Positions 1 through 6,576 of a stretch of 18,275 bases of DNA are shown piece by piece. Position numbers and translations under genes: made by a program. Below the pieces are notes generated by a model. That model saw only the letters and a program-made list of their open reading frames with translations. It made no database searches and was not told where the DNA came from. The stretch is from JABDJL01 sp047614505 (GTDB lineage: Bacteria > Pseudomonadota > Gammaproteobacteria > Xanthomonadales > SZUA-36), in contig JBLHGQ010000054.1 in assembly GCA_047614505.1 (NCBI GenBank), forward strand, positions 1 through 18,275, in the 5' to 3' direction. How positions within the stretch are numbered: position 1 is the first letter of the stretch; each line of letters opens with the position of its first letter.

Positions 1-514
1 ATTCCAGACCATCCAGAATGTCATCAACCCTGGCAGCGTCAAGATTCTCATGATAGTGCCCGTCAACAACCATCATTGGTGCGCCGCAGCAGGCTGCAAG
101 GCATTCTTCTTCAACAATTAATGTAATCCGGCCATCAGGTGTCGATTCACCCATTGTGATACCCAGTTTCTTTTCCACGTGCTCGACAATTTCTTCTGCA
201 CCATTGAGCCAGCAGGAAATATTTGTGCAAATATTAACCTTGTGCTTTGCGGTAGGGTTGCGGTCGAACATTGAATAGAAACTGGCGACTTCAAATGCCC
301 AGACCGGAGGTATTTCAAGGTATCCAGCAACGGCTTGTATCAGCTCAGAATTTAACCAGCCACCATTTTGCACCTGCGCAGCCATTAGTGCCTGGATCAC
401 CGCAGATCGTTGCTTTCCTTCAGGAAACTTGGCAACCCACACATCGATCGTGGCACGGGTCTTTTCGCTAAGGACTGTGGCGCTGGTATCGACTTTCTGA
501 GCCTTGTTGTTCAT
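1..514 (-). CDS. nuoE: NADH-quinone oxidoreductase subunit E (NuoE), 3' end cut by window edge
   Basis: This is the 24-kDa-type subunit of the peripheral arm of complex I. It carries the N1a 2Fe-2S cluster and sits with NuoF near the NADH site on the cytoplasmic side. I translated it by hand from the ATG at 514: 171 codons are open to the window edge, so only a few C-terminal residues should be missing (the E. coli protein is about 166 aa). The four cluster ligands are visible as C96-x4-C101 (CTNISC) and C138-x3-C142 (CLAAC), the thioredoxin-like ferredoxin arrangement. The start overlaps the nuoD stop by one base (TGATG), so translation is probably coupled. Identification is firm; only the exact C-terminus is unseen. 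Confidence 0.95.
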   Translation of the reverse strand, partial: MNNKAQKVDTSATVLSEKTRATIDVWVAKFPEGKQRSAVIQALMAAQVQNGGWLNSELIQAVAGYLEIPPVWAFEVASFYSMFDRNPTAKHKVNICTNISCWLNGAEEIVEHVEKKLGITMGESTPDGRITLIVEEECLAACCGAPMMVVDGHYHENLDAARVDDILDGLE

Positions 515-1767
515 CAGCGATCAACCTCGCCAAATACAATATCCTGCGAACCAATCACAGCCACCACGTCGGCCAGCATGTGGCCTTTGACCATTTCATT
601 CATCGCTGAGAGATGCGCAAAGCCAGGCGCCCGGAAATGTGCCCGGAATGGCTTGTTGGCGCCATCAGACACAAGATAGCAGCCAAATTCACCCTTTGGT
701 GCTTCAACCGCTGCATAGGTTTCGCCTTCAGGTACGCAGTAGCCTTCGGTAAACAGTTTGAAATGGTGAATCAGCGCTTCCATGTCATCTTTCATTTCCT
801 CGCGGGTCGGAGGAATAACTTTAAAATTCTTGAGCATGACGCGTCCCGGATTGGCACGCAGCCAATCTACGCATTGAAGGATAATTTTTGCTGATTGGCG
901 CATTTCCTCTACCCGCACCAGATAGCGGTCATAGCAATCACCATTAACACCTACCGGGATGTCAAAATCCATTTCATGGTACATGGCGTAAGGCTGTTTT
1001 TTTCGCAGGTCCCACTCCACTCCGGAACCACGCAACATTGCACCGGTAAAACCAAGCTGCATCGCCCGCTTCGGTGAAACCACTCCAATATTGACAGTTC
1101 GTTGCTTCCATATCCGGTTATCAGTCAGCAAGGTTTCATACTCGTCAACCTTTGAAGGAAAATCTTTGGCAAACGCCTCAATAAAATCCAGCAGGGTACC
1201 TTCACGCCACTCGTTCTTGCGTTTCAGGTCTTTGCCCTTGGTCCACGGCGACTCTTTATACAGTGGCACCTCATCCGGAAGGTCCCGGTACACTCCGCCA
1301 GGCCGGTAATAGGTCGCATGCATACGGGCACCAGATACTGCCTCGTACATGTCCATGGTCATCTCGCGTTCGCGAAATGCATACAGAAACAGCGTCATCG
1401 CACCAAGATCCAGGCCGCTGGAACCAATCCACAGCATATGATTCCCTATGCGGGTTATTTCATCAAACATGGTGCGGATATATTGAGCTCTGACAGGCGG
1501 TGCAATACCCAGCAGTTGTTCGATAGCACGCACATAGGCATGCTCGTTGCACATCATGGAAACGTAATCAAGACGGTCCATATAGCCAATAGTCTGGTTG
1601 TACGGCTTGCTTTCAGCGAGCTTCTCGGTCGCACGGTGCAACAAACCGATGTGGGGATCAGCACGAACGACTGTTTCACCATCAAGTTCCAGAATCAGCC
1701 GAAGCACACCATGTGCTGCAGGATGCTGAGGTCCGAAATTCATGGTGTAATTGCGAATTTCAGCCAT
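514..1767 (-). CDS. nuoD: NADH-quinone oxidoreductase subunit D (NuoD)
   Basis: This is the 49-kDa-type subunit of complex I, related to the large subunit of NiFe hydrogenases. It forms the quinone-binding cavity together with NuoB. The N-terminus MAEIRNYTMNFGPQHPAAHG is typical of stand-alone NuoD, followed by the conserved HIGLLHRATEKL and YNQTIGYMDRLDYVS blocks. The C-terminus SQDIVFGEVDR is also typical. A TTG two codons upstream (1773) keeps the frame open, but it overlaps the nuoC stop and adds residues not usual in the family. I therefore choose the ATG at 1767, giving 417 aa, beginning two bases after the nuoC stop. NuoD is not fused to NuoC here, unlike in enterics and Pseudomonas. 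Confidence 0.96.
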   Translation of the reverse strand: MAEIRNYTMNFGPQHPAAHGVLRLILELDGETVVRADPHIGLLHRATEKLAESKPYNQTIGYMDRLDYVSMMCNEHAYVRAIEQLLGIAPPVRAQYIRTMFDEITRIGNHMLWIGSSGLDLGAMTLFLYAFREREMTMDMYEAVSGARMHATYYRPGGVYRDLPDEVPLYKESPWTKGKDLKRKNEWREGTLLDFIEAFAKDFPSKVDEYETLLTDNRIWKQRTVNIGVVSPKRAMQLGFTGAMLRGSGVEWDLRKKQPYAMYHEMDFDIPVGVNGDCYDRYLVRVEEMRQSAKIILQCVDWLRANPGRVMLKNFKVIPPTREEMKDDMEALIHHFKLFTEGYCVPEGETYAAVEAPKGEFGCYLVSDGANKPFRAHFRAPGFAHLSAMNEMVKGHMLADVVAVIGSQDIVFGEVDR

Positions 1768-1769
1768 CT

Positions 1770-2513
1770 TCAATCGCTTCCCAAAGAGTCATTATCAGCC
1801 GCCCCATCCGCAGCAAGATCAATATCGTCAGCCTTATATCTCGAATCCTGACGAATGACTCGTGGAACCAGCACCCTTGGTTCAATTTCTACCGGTTCAT
1901 AAACCACACGGGCCTTCTCTTCGTCATAACGCACCGCGACATTTCCAATTAAAGGGAAATCCTTTCGGAAGGGGTGACCAGTGAACCCATAGTCGGTAAG
2001 AATCCGACGCAAGTCCGGGTGCCCTTCAAACACGATACCAAGAAGGTCAAATGCCTCGCGTTCATACCAGTTGGCTGAACTCCAGATTTCGACCAGAGAA
2101 GGAACCATGGGAAACCCCTCGTCACCGGCAAAGACACGTACGCGGAGGCGACGATTGTGATGAATTGACAACAAATGAATCACCACAGCAAATCTTTGCT
2201 CAATGTCACCCGATTCCGGCAGGTCTTTCCACTTAAACCTGCCCGGTCCCAACCCTTCGACTCCGCGACTATATCCTTCAAAAGTCGCGTCTGTGGTTTC
2301 CCACTCTGTTTGACCGAAACCGAGATAATCAACCCCGCACAAATCTGTCAGTTGCTCAAATGAAAACTGGGGATCGTCCCTGAGTGACCTTGCCACTTCC
2401 AGCAAGTGATCAACGTGAACTTGAGCGGTAAGCACTTTTTGCCCTGAACCGCTTATGGTCATAAGCTGGCCAAATTTGGCTTTGAGTTCAGAAGAAAGTG
2501 TAGTTCCGGTCAT
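1770..2513 (-). CDS. nuoC: NADH-quinone oxidoreductase subunit C (NuoC)
   Basis: This is the 30-kDa-type subunit of the complex I connecting module, which packs against NuoD and NuoB. The 247 aa include the family signature WYEREAFDLLGI (149-160), GHPDLRRIL (164-172) and the FRKDFPL block (182-188). It is longer than the roughly 200 aa seen in many alpha- and betaproteobacteria. The extra length lies in a segment around residues 64-103 and in an acidic tail (about 224-247: RYKADDIDLAADGAADNDSLGSD). From memory, I believe a similar internal segment occurs in other gammaproteobacteria with an unfused NuoC. The ATG lies five bases after the nuoB stop, with no clear Shine-Dalgarno sequence, so coupling to nuoB is likely. 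Confidence 0.95.
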   Translation of the reverse strand: MTGTTLSSELKAKFGQLMTISGSGQKVLTAQVHVDHLLEVARSLRDDPQFSFEQLTDLCGVDYLGFGQTEWETTDATFEGYSRGVEGLGPGRFKWKDLPESGDIEQRFAVVIHLLSIHHNRRLRVRVFAGDEGFPMVPSLVEIWSSANWYEREAFDLLGIVFEGHPDLRRILTDYGFTGHPFRKDFPLIGNVAVRYDEEKARVVYEPVEIEPRVLVPRVIRQDSRYKADDIDLAADGAADNDSLGSD

Positions 2514-2518
2514 TATTG

Positions 2519-3043
2519 TTAACGGGCAATGGTATTGGTACGGCGGATTTTTTTCTGCAACTGAAGAATTCCGTAAATTAAAGCTTCAGCCGTCGGTGGG
2601 CAACCGGGCACATATATATCAACCGGTACAATTCGATCACACCCTCGGGTTACCGCGTAGGAGTAATGATAATAGCCGCCACCATTTGCGCAGGAGCCCA
2701 TGGATATAACCCATTTGGGATCCGGCATCTGGTCGTAAACCTTGCGCAAGGCAGGTGCCATTTTGTTGACCAGGGTACCCGCCACAATCATCACATCAGA
2801 TTGACGGGGGCTGGGTCGGTAGATGACACCGAAGCGGTCCAGATCATAACGTGAAGCACCAGCCTGCATCATTTCAACTGCACAACATGCCAGGCCGAAA
2901 GACACGGGCCACATAGAACCCGTCCTCGCCCAATTGACTAATTCGTCGAGTGATGTGGTCACTGCGCCACGGTTAAGGATGGGATTATTATCCGCGCCAG
3001 GGCGCAGGATATCGTCAACCTGGTTGAGTTCTGCTACTCCCAT
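2519..3043 (-). CDS. nuoB: NADH-quinone oxidoreductase subunit B (NuoB)
   Basis: This is the PSST-type subunit of complex I. It holds the terminal 4Fe-4S cluster N2, which passes electrons to ubiquinone at the NuoB/NuoD interface. At 174 aa it has the expected ligands: the adjacent C53-C54 pair (FGLACCAVEMM), C118 (MGSCANGGGYYHYSY) and C148 (VPGCPPTAEAL). The RPSPRQSDVMIVAGT stretch is also family-typical. The ATG at 3043 overlaps the 3' end of nuoA by 10 bases, which is consistent with an operon. The N-terminal 35 residues are variable in the family, so the start is slightly less sure than the identity. Confidence 0.97.
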   Translation of the reverse strand: MGVAELNQVDDILRPGADNNPILNRGAVTTSLDELVNWARTGSMWPVSFGLACCAVEMMQAGASRYDLDRFGVIYRPSPRQSDVMIVAGTLVNKMAPALRKVYDQMPDPKWVISMGSCANGGGYYHYSYAVTRGCDRIVPVDIYVPGCPPTAEALIYGILQLQKKIRRTNTIAR

Positions 3044-3390
3044 TCAAGAGCTCCGCGTTTCCAGACAATAAAGAAACCGATGATCAGTTCCAGAACAAAA
3101 ACAAGCATCGCTACGAACCCATACATACCGAGTACATCCAGTGCAACTGCCCAGGGGATGAAAAAAGCTATTTCAAGATCGAAAATGATGAATAGGATTG
3201 CAACGAGGTAGTAACGAACATCAAATTTCGTACGGGAGTCTTCAAAAGCTTCGAATCCGCATTCATAAGGTGAAAGTTTCTCTGCATCGGGATTACGCGG
3301 CCCTAGCAAACCGCCGATAAGGACCAACGCAATGCCCATAACGGTTGAAATTCCGAGAAATAAAAGAACCGGAAAATATTCAGCAAGCAT
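3034..3390 (-). CDS. nuoA: NADH-quinone oxidoreductase subunit A (NuoA)
   Basis: This is a small membrane subunit (118 aa) at the junction of the membrane and peripheral arms of complex I. Three hydrophobic segments are visible at about residues 5-28, 62-83 and 88-110. Between the first two lies the conserved cytoplasmic loop SPYECGFEAFEDSRTKFDVR (41-60), whose cysteine is the well-known NuoA/ND3 loop residue. FDLEIAFFIPWA in the second segment is also diagnostic. The start ATG at 3390 is preceded by AATAAGGT, with AAGG close to the start codon. It is the first nuo gene, 39 bp downstream of tRNA-Leu. I see no strong promoter in that gap, so part of its transcription may come through the tRNA from tpiA-secG. 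Confidence 0.96.
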   Translation of the reverse strand: MLAEYFPVLLFLGISTVMGIALVLIGGLLGPRNPDAEKLSPYECGFEAFEDSRTKFDVRYYLVAILFIIFDLEIAFFIPWAVALDVLGMYGFVAMLVFVLELIIGFFIVWKRGALEWE

Positions 3391-3429
3391 ACCTTATTCC
3401 ATCGGTGGATCATCCCACCACTAACAAAC

Positions 3430-3514
3430 TGGTGCCCAAGGCCGGACTCGAACCGGCACGGCTTTCGCCACTACCCCCTCAAGATAGCGTGTCTACCAAT
3501 TCCACCACTTGGGC
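3430..3514 (-). tRNA. tRNA-Leu (anticodon GAG), CCA encoded
   Basis: The 85-nt minus-strand transcript folds as a class II tRNA. The acceptor arms GCCCAAG and CTTGGGC pair fully over 7 bp. The D-arm region is GGTGGAATTGGTAGACAC. The anticodon stem is CTATC/GGTAG (one U-G pair) around loop TTGAGGG, placing GAG at 34-36. The long variable arm is GGC-GAAA-GCC and the T-arm is GCCGG-TTCGAGT-CCGGC. The 3' CCA is encoded in the DNA. The class II variable arm and the close match to the known tRNA-Leu(GAG) pattern make the call secure. It reads CUC and CUU codons. It sits between secG and nuoA in the same direction, a familiar neighbourhood in beta- and gammaproteobacteria. Confidence 0.97.
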
Positions 3515-3519
3515 AAAGA

Positions 3520-3536
3520 CCTGAATCGTATTCAGG
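3520..3536 (-). terminator. Perfect 7-bp hairpin between secG and tRNA-Leu
   Basis: On the minus strand CCTGAAT-ACG-ATTCAGG forms a perfect 7-bp stem with a 3-nt loop, followed by TCTTT and then immediately the first base of the tRNA. The uridine run is short, so this could be a weak terminator that attenuates secG transcription. Equally it could be a structure marking the secG 3' end and the site where the tRNA 5' leader is processed. The role is inferred; the stem is seen. Confidence 0.4.
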
Positions 3537-3544
3537 AAACGCTA

Positions 3545-4042
3545 TCAACCATCACTTGGATCGTCACCGGTGTCATCGTCGGAGCCCGCATCATCCTCGG
3601 TTTCCGGAACTGACAGTGATTCTGCATCTACCTGCGGCAAATCACCCTGCGGTAGAGCCTCGCTTGAGGTATCCCCTGAAGTATCTAATACAGGAAGATC
3701 AGAGTCTTGACCTGGATCATCCAGAGCTGGTAAATCCAGAGGATTCCCGTCACTAACCGGTTCCTGTATCTGCGCTGACCCGATTACTCCGAGATCAGTA
3801 TCAGGTGTGGAGACGGTGCGGGAAACTATCACTGCCATGCTCAAACTGATGGAGCAGAAGAACAAGGCGAGAATCCAGGTAGTGCGGGACAGGAAAGAAC
3901 CTGCACCACGCGAACCGAAAACCGTTCCCGAAGCTCCACTACCAAATGCTGCCCCAGCTGTCGCTCCAGCTCCGCGTTGCACTAGAATGAACGCAACCAT
4001 GGCGATGGCGATTAAAACATGAAAAATATTTAAAACCTGCAT
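3545..4042 (-). CDS. secG: Preprotein translocase subunit SecG with long acidic tail
   Basis: SecG is the small helper subunit of the SecYEG channel in the inner membrane. The first 75 residues are typical: transmembrane helix 1 at about 3-20, the glycine- and alanine-rich loop VQRGAGATAGAAFGSGASG at 21-39, VFGSRGAGSFLSR at 41-53, and helix 2 at about 55-73. The protein is 165 aa, against about 110 in E. coli. The extra length is a tail (76-165) with about 25 Asp/Glu and no Lys or Arg, containing three loose DLP-x-x-D repeats (near 103, 115 and 134). By family topology the tail would be periplasmic. The gene lies 32 bp after tpiA and before tRNA-Leu, as in many relatives. The Shine-Dalgarno sequence (AGAG upstream of an A-rich spacer) is weak. 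Confidence 0.93.
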   Translation of the reverse strand: MQVLNIFHVLIAIAMVAFILVQRGAGATAGAAFGSGASGTVFGSRGAGSFLSRTTWILALFFCSISLSMAVIVSRTVSTPDTDLGVIGSAQIQEPVSDGNPLDLPALDDPGQDSDLPVLDTSGDTSSEALPQGDLPQVDAESLSVPETEDDAGSDDDTGDDPSDG

Positions 4043-4074
4043 TTTTTTACAATCTCTTCAGTGGTCCGGGCGAT

Positions 4075-4827
4075 TTAATCTTGAAATTGACAGATGGCGA
4101 GAAAGTCTCCAACGGTCAGAGAAGCACCCCCAACCAACCCACCGTCAATGTCGTCCCGTGCAAATAAATCGGCGGCATTGGAACCGTTCACGCTGCCGCC
4201 GTACAAAATTCGTAATTGACCGCCTATTGTACCATCCAGCCTGACAAATTTGTCACGTATGAACGCGTGAACAGACTGAGCCTGATCCGGACTCGCGGTC
4301 AGACCTGTTCCGATAGCCCATACCGGCTCGTAAGCTACAATTGCAGTCGAAAACCCCTCAATACCTACCATCCCCAATACTGCATCCAGTTGCCTGGAAA
4401 CAACATCCTTTGTCTTGCCTGCTTCACGTTGCTCGATGGTTTCACCAACGCACAAAATGGGCTGCAATCCGCTGGATAATGCCGCCTTGAAACGTTCGGC
4501 AACATCATTGTCATTCTCACCGTAAAGTGATCTGCGCTCAGAATGACCTACCAGCACATAACGGCAGCCAAATTCCTGCAACATAGATGCTGATATTTCC
4601 CCGGTATGAGCACCTTTGGGCGCCGCATTTACGTTTTGTCCGCCCCATTCGATTCTGCTGTCAACCGCCAACGACTGCACCAGAGGCAAATAAGGAAAGG
4701 GAGGAAATACAAGCACATCTGCTTTGCAGGACTCATCCAGTCCGGAAATAATGCCATTAAACAACTCGCGAATCATGGCTTGTGAACCATTCATCTTCCA
4801 GTTTCCTGCAACCATAATCTTTCGCAT
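4075..4827 (-). CDS. tpiA: Triose-phosphate isomerase (TpiA)
   Basis: This cytoplasmic glycolytic enzyme interconverts dihydroxyacetone phosphate and glyceraldehyde 3-phosphate. The (beta/alpha)8 signature residues are all present: AGNWKMNG with catalytic K11, GHSERR with H95, AYEPVWAIGTG with E167 and the mobile loop, and the phosphate-binding ILYGGSVNGSN and GGLVGGASL stretches. The frame stays open 35 codons upstream (to 4932), but that extension (Cys- and Ala-rich, not conserved in the family) lies in the divergent promoter region. The ATG at 4827 gives 250 aa beginning MRKIMVAGNWKMNG, the family norm. The start has only a weak Shine-Dalgarno sequence (CAGAG further upstream). secG follows 32 bp downstream, so the two are probably co-transcribed. 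Confidence 0.97.
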   Translation of the reverse strand: MRKIMVAGNWKMNGSQAMIRELFNGIISGLDESCKADVLVFPPFPYLPLVQSLAVDSRIEWGGQNVNAAPKGAHTGEISASMLQEFGCRYVLVGHSERRSLYGENDNDVAERFKAALSSGLQPILCVGETIEQREAGKTKDVVSRQLDAVLGMVGIEGFSTAIVAYEPVWAIGTGLTASPDQAQSVHAFIRDKFVRLDGTIGGQLRILYGGSVNGSNAADLFARDDIDGGLVGGASLTVGDFLAICQFQD

Positions 4828-4864
4828 GTTCTGTACTCTGGGCTCAGTCGGCATTGCGCGCGCA

Positions 4865-4893
4865 AGGATACAAGCAGGTGCGGTCTGCTGCAA
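4865..4893 (-). promoter_or_regulatory. Possible sigma-70 promoter for tpiA-secG
   Basis: On the minus strand TTGCAG and TATCCT are separated by 17 bp, and the -10-like box lies about 38 bp before the tpiA ATG. The match to consensus is modest (3/6 and 4/6). The -35-like box overlaps an inverted repeat, TGCTGCA-N8-TGCAGCA (4886-4907). The position between two divergent genes is reasonable, but the call rests on weak motifs. Confidence 0.3.
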
Positions 4894-4951
4894 GGATGAG
4901 TGCAGCATTTTCTTGTAGTAGCATGTAGTCAATCCTTAGCGAAACTCATAC

Positions 4952-5785
4952 ATGAAAGCAGCAAGTCATAAGATGAACACAGACGTAACACCGTGGGCAC
5001 TGGTCACCGGAGCTTCAGCTGGCATCGGCGAGGAATTTTGCAGACAGCTCGCAGCCGGCGGCTATCATCTGGTGCTCGTTGCGCGCAGGGAAGACCGACT
5101 ACGCTCGCTGGCCAACGAATTACGAGACAAACACGGCACCACCAGTCTTATTCTACCCACAGACCTTTCCGAGCGAGGCGCCTGTGCCGCAATCGCAAGC
5201 CGTTTGGACAGAGAAGAGGTTCACATAGAGTTTCTGGTGAACAATGCCGGATATGGTCTGCCTGGCAGGTTTGTAGATAGCCAATGGAGCAAACAGGAAG
5301 ACTTCATTCAATTGATGGTGACGGCAGTATGTGAACTCACCCACCATTTGTTACCCGCTATGCAAAAAGCGAAAAAAGGATATGTCATCAATGTGTCTTC
5401 TGTCGCTGGTTTGGTACCGGCTTCTGAGTCGCATACCCTGTACGGTGCGAGCAAATCTTTTCTGATCTATTTTTCCGAGACATTGGCTTTGGAAAATATT
5501 TTCCACAGCGTAAATGTCAGTGCCTTGTGTCCGGGATTCACCTATAGCGACTTTCACGACGTAAACGGAACCCGTGAAATGATGAACAAATTGCCGAAGT
5601 CAATTTGGCTAAACGCGGAACAAGTAGTTGCTTATGGCATCGATTCGGTAATCCGCAGGAAACCTCGTGTGATTGCAATCCCGGGTATTTATTATCGAAT
5701 TTTGATCAAACTGATGCGTTATCTCCCTGGAATTGGACGGCTAATGGTCAAGCGTACTGCCAGCCGATTCCGCAAGCTTGATTAG
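4952..5785 (+). CDS. Short-chain dehydrogenase/reductase (SDR) family oxidoreductase
   Basis: This is a classical SDR of 277 aa, probably an NAD(P)-dependent oxidoreductase with a Rossmann fold; the substrate is unknown. The cofactor motif TGASAGIG is at 19-26, followed by VARRED (43-48), the structural NNAG at 97-100, and the catalytic set S150, Y164 and K168 (VSS then YGASK). After the PGF block, the C-terminal 60 residues are basic and hydrophobic (IPGIYYRILIKLMRYLPGIG), which may mean membrane contact. The overall pattern resembles the DltE/YdfG-like SDRs of unknown role. A second in-frame ATG at 4973 could be the true start; neither ATG has a clear Shine-Dalgarno sequence. The gene diverges from tpiA and converges on the HELLH gene, so the neighbours give no clue to its job. 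Confidence 0.9.
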   Translation: MKAASHKMNTDVTPWALVTGASAGIGEEFCRQLAAGGYHLVLVARREDRLRSLANELRDKHGTTSLILPTDLSERGACAAIASRLDREEVHIEFLVNNAGYGLPGRFVDSQWSKQEDFIQLMVTAVCELTHHLLPAMQKAKKGYVINVSSVAGLVPASESHTLYGASKSFLIYFSETLALENIFHSVNVSALCPGFTYSDFHDVNGTREMMNKLPKSIWLNAEQVVAYGIDSVIRRKPRVIAIPGIYYRILIKLMRYLPGIGRLMVKRTASRFRKLD

Positions 5786-5802
5786 CGCGAAAAAATACCT
5801 AT

Positions 5803-6576
5803 TCAATTCCAACCAATTTCCAGCGCTGTTGCAGGCCCGATGACGCAACTGTCAAGTGAGCGTGGCATGATAGCTGCGGTCTCGGAGACGGCGATTCGCC
5901 CACCCATTATTTCAGCCAGTATTTGTGGGTAAAGGGGTACACGGCCTGGTTGTGCCAGGCCAATTGGATAAATTGGCTGACTTGTGGACAAATAATATTT
6001 ATCTGTGGCACCCAGAATATGTAGCAACTCATGTGTAATCACCATCCGGTTGAGGGGGCCATTAGATCGCGACGCGAAGGCATTAACAATACCGTACATG
6101 CCGTTTTGGACTCCTACCGAACGCTCAGTAAAATCAGGCTGATCAACATCGTGATACAGCACAAACATCTGAATGTCGGCGCTTGGAAGATTATCCTCAC
6201 GATCTTTACGCCAGACCCACCAGCGCATTTTCAAACTCCAGATCACAGTACTGACAAGATCTCCTTCAGCAGGAATAGCAGGTGGTTGTTCAGAATCAGG
6301 TGCTGCCATCTGCAGCATGATCGGTGTGTTCAAATCACGCCCGTAGTGAATGGCCTGCTCACTGATAAATTCCCCGATTTCAGCAAAAGACGCTGATGAA
6401 AGGTTGTCTATATACGTCCCGACTTCGTCAGCTGAACCGGTCAGTACCGGGTAAATGGTAATCCACACCGGCTTTTCCCAACTGCTCATGCGGGATCGGG
6501 TTTTCCATTGATTTGCAGCAACCACAAACAACACGGTGAGCAGGATGAATACCCTGATAGACTTAAAGAAACTCAC
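5803..6576 (-). CDS. Uncharacterised membrane-anchored protein with HELLH zinc-metallopeptidase motif
   Basis: I do not recognise the family. The protein has 257 aa from a GTG start (6576) that overlaps the tldE stop as GTGA, so translation is probably coupled. Residues 7-22 are a hydrophobic helix, either an anchor or an uncleaved signal; flanking charges (K5, R8 against K25, R27, R29) leave topology undecided. The middle region is unassigned. At 182-192 it reads HELLHILGATD, which fits HExxHxxGxxD: two zinc histidines, a catalytic glutamate and a possible third ligand, Asp192. That is the pattern of metzincin-like peptidases with Asp as third ligand, such as snapalysin. EIMGG (222-226) could supply a Met-turn. 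Peptidase activity is inferred from the motif alone. It lies 17 bp from the convergent SDR gene. Confidence 0.75.
   Translation of the reverse strand: MSFFKSIRVFILLTVLFVVAANQWKTRSRMSSWEKPVWITIYPVLTGSADEVGTYIDNLSSASFAEIGEFISEQAIHYGRDLNTPIMLQMAAPDSEQPPAIPAEGDLVSTVIWSLKMRWWVWRKDREDNLPSADIQMFVLYHDVDQPDFTERSVGVQNGMYGIVNAFASRSNGPLNRMVITHELLHILGATDKYYLSTSQPIYPIGLAQPGRVPLYPQILAEIMGGRIAVSETAAIMPRSLDSCVIGPATALEIGWN

Noticed and set aside
1318..1851. 177-codon plus-strand open frame over nuoD/nuoC
   Set aside because: It lies antisense to well-supported complex I genes and its translation shows no recognisable domain; it is a by-product of the coding strand.
4828..4932. 35-codon upstream extension of tpiA
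   Set aside because: It adds residues not found in triose-phosphate isomerases and covers the divergent promoter region; the internal ATG at 4827 gives the normal N-terminus and length.
5786..5802. Shared terminator between the convergent SDR and HELLH genes
   Set aside because: The 17-bp gap has an A-run (AAAAAA) but no inverted repeat next to it.
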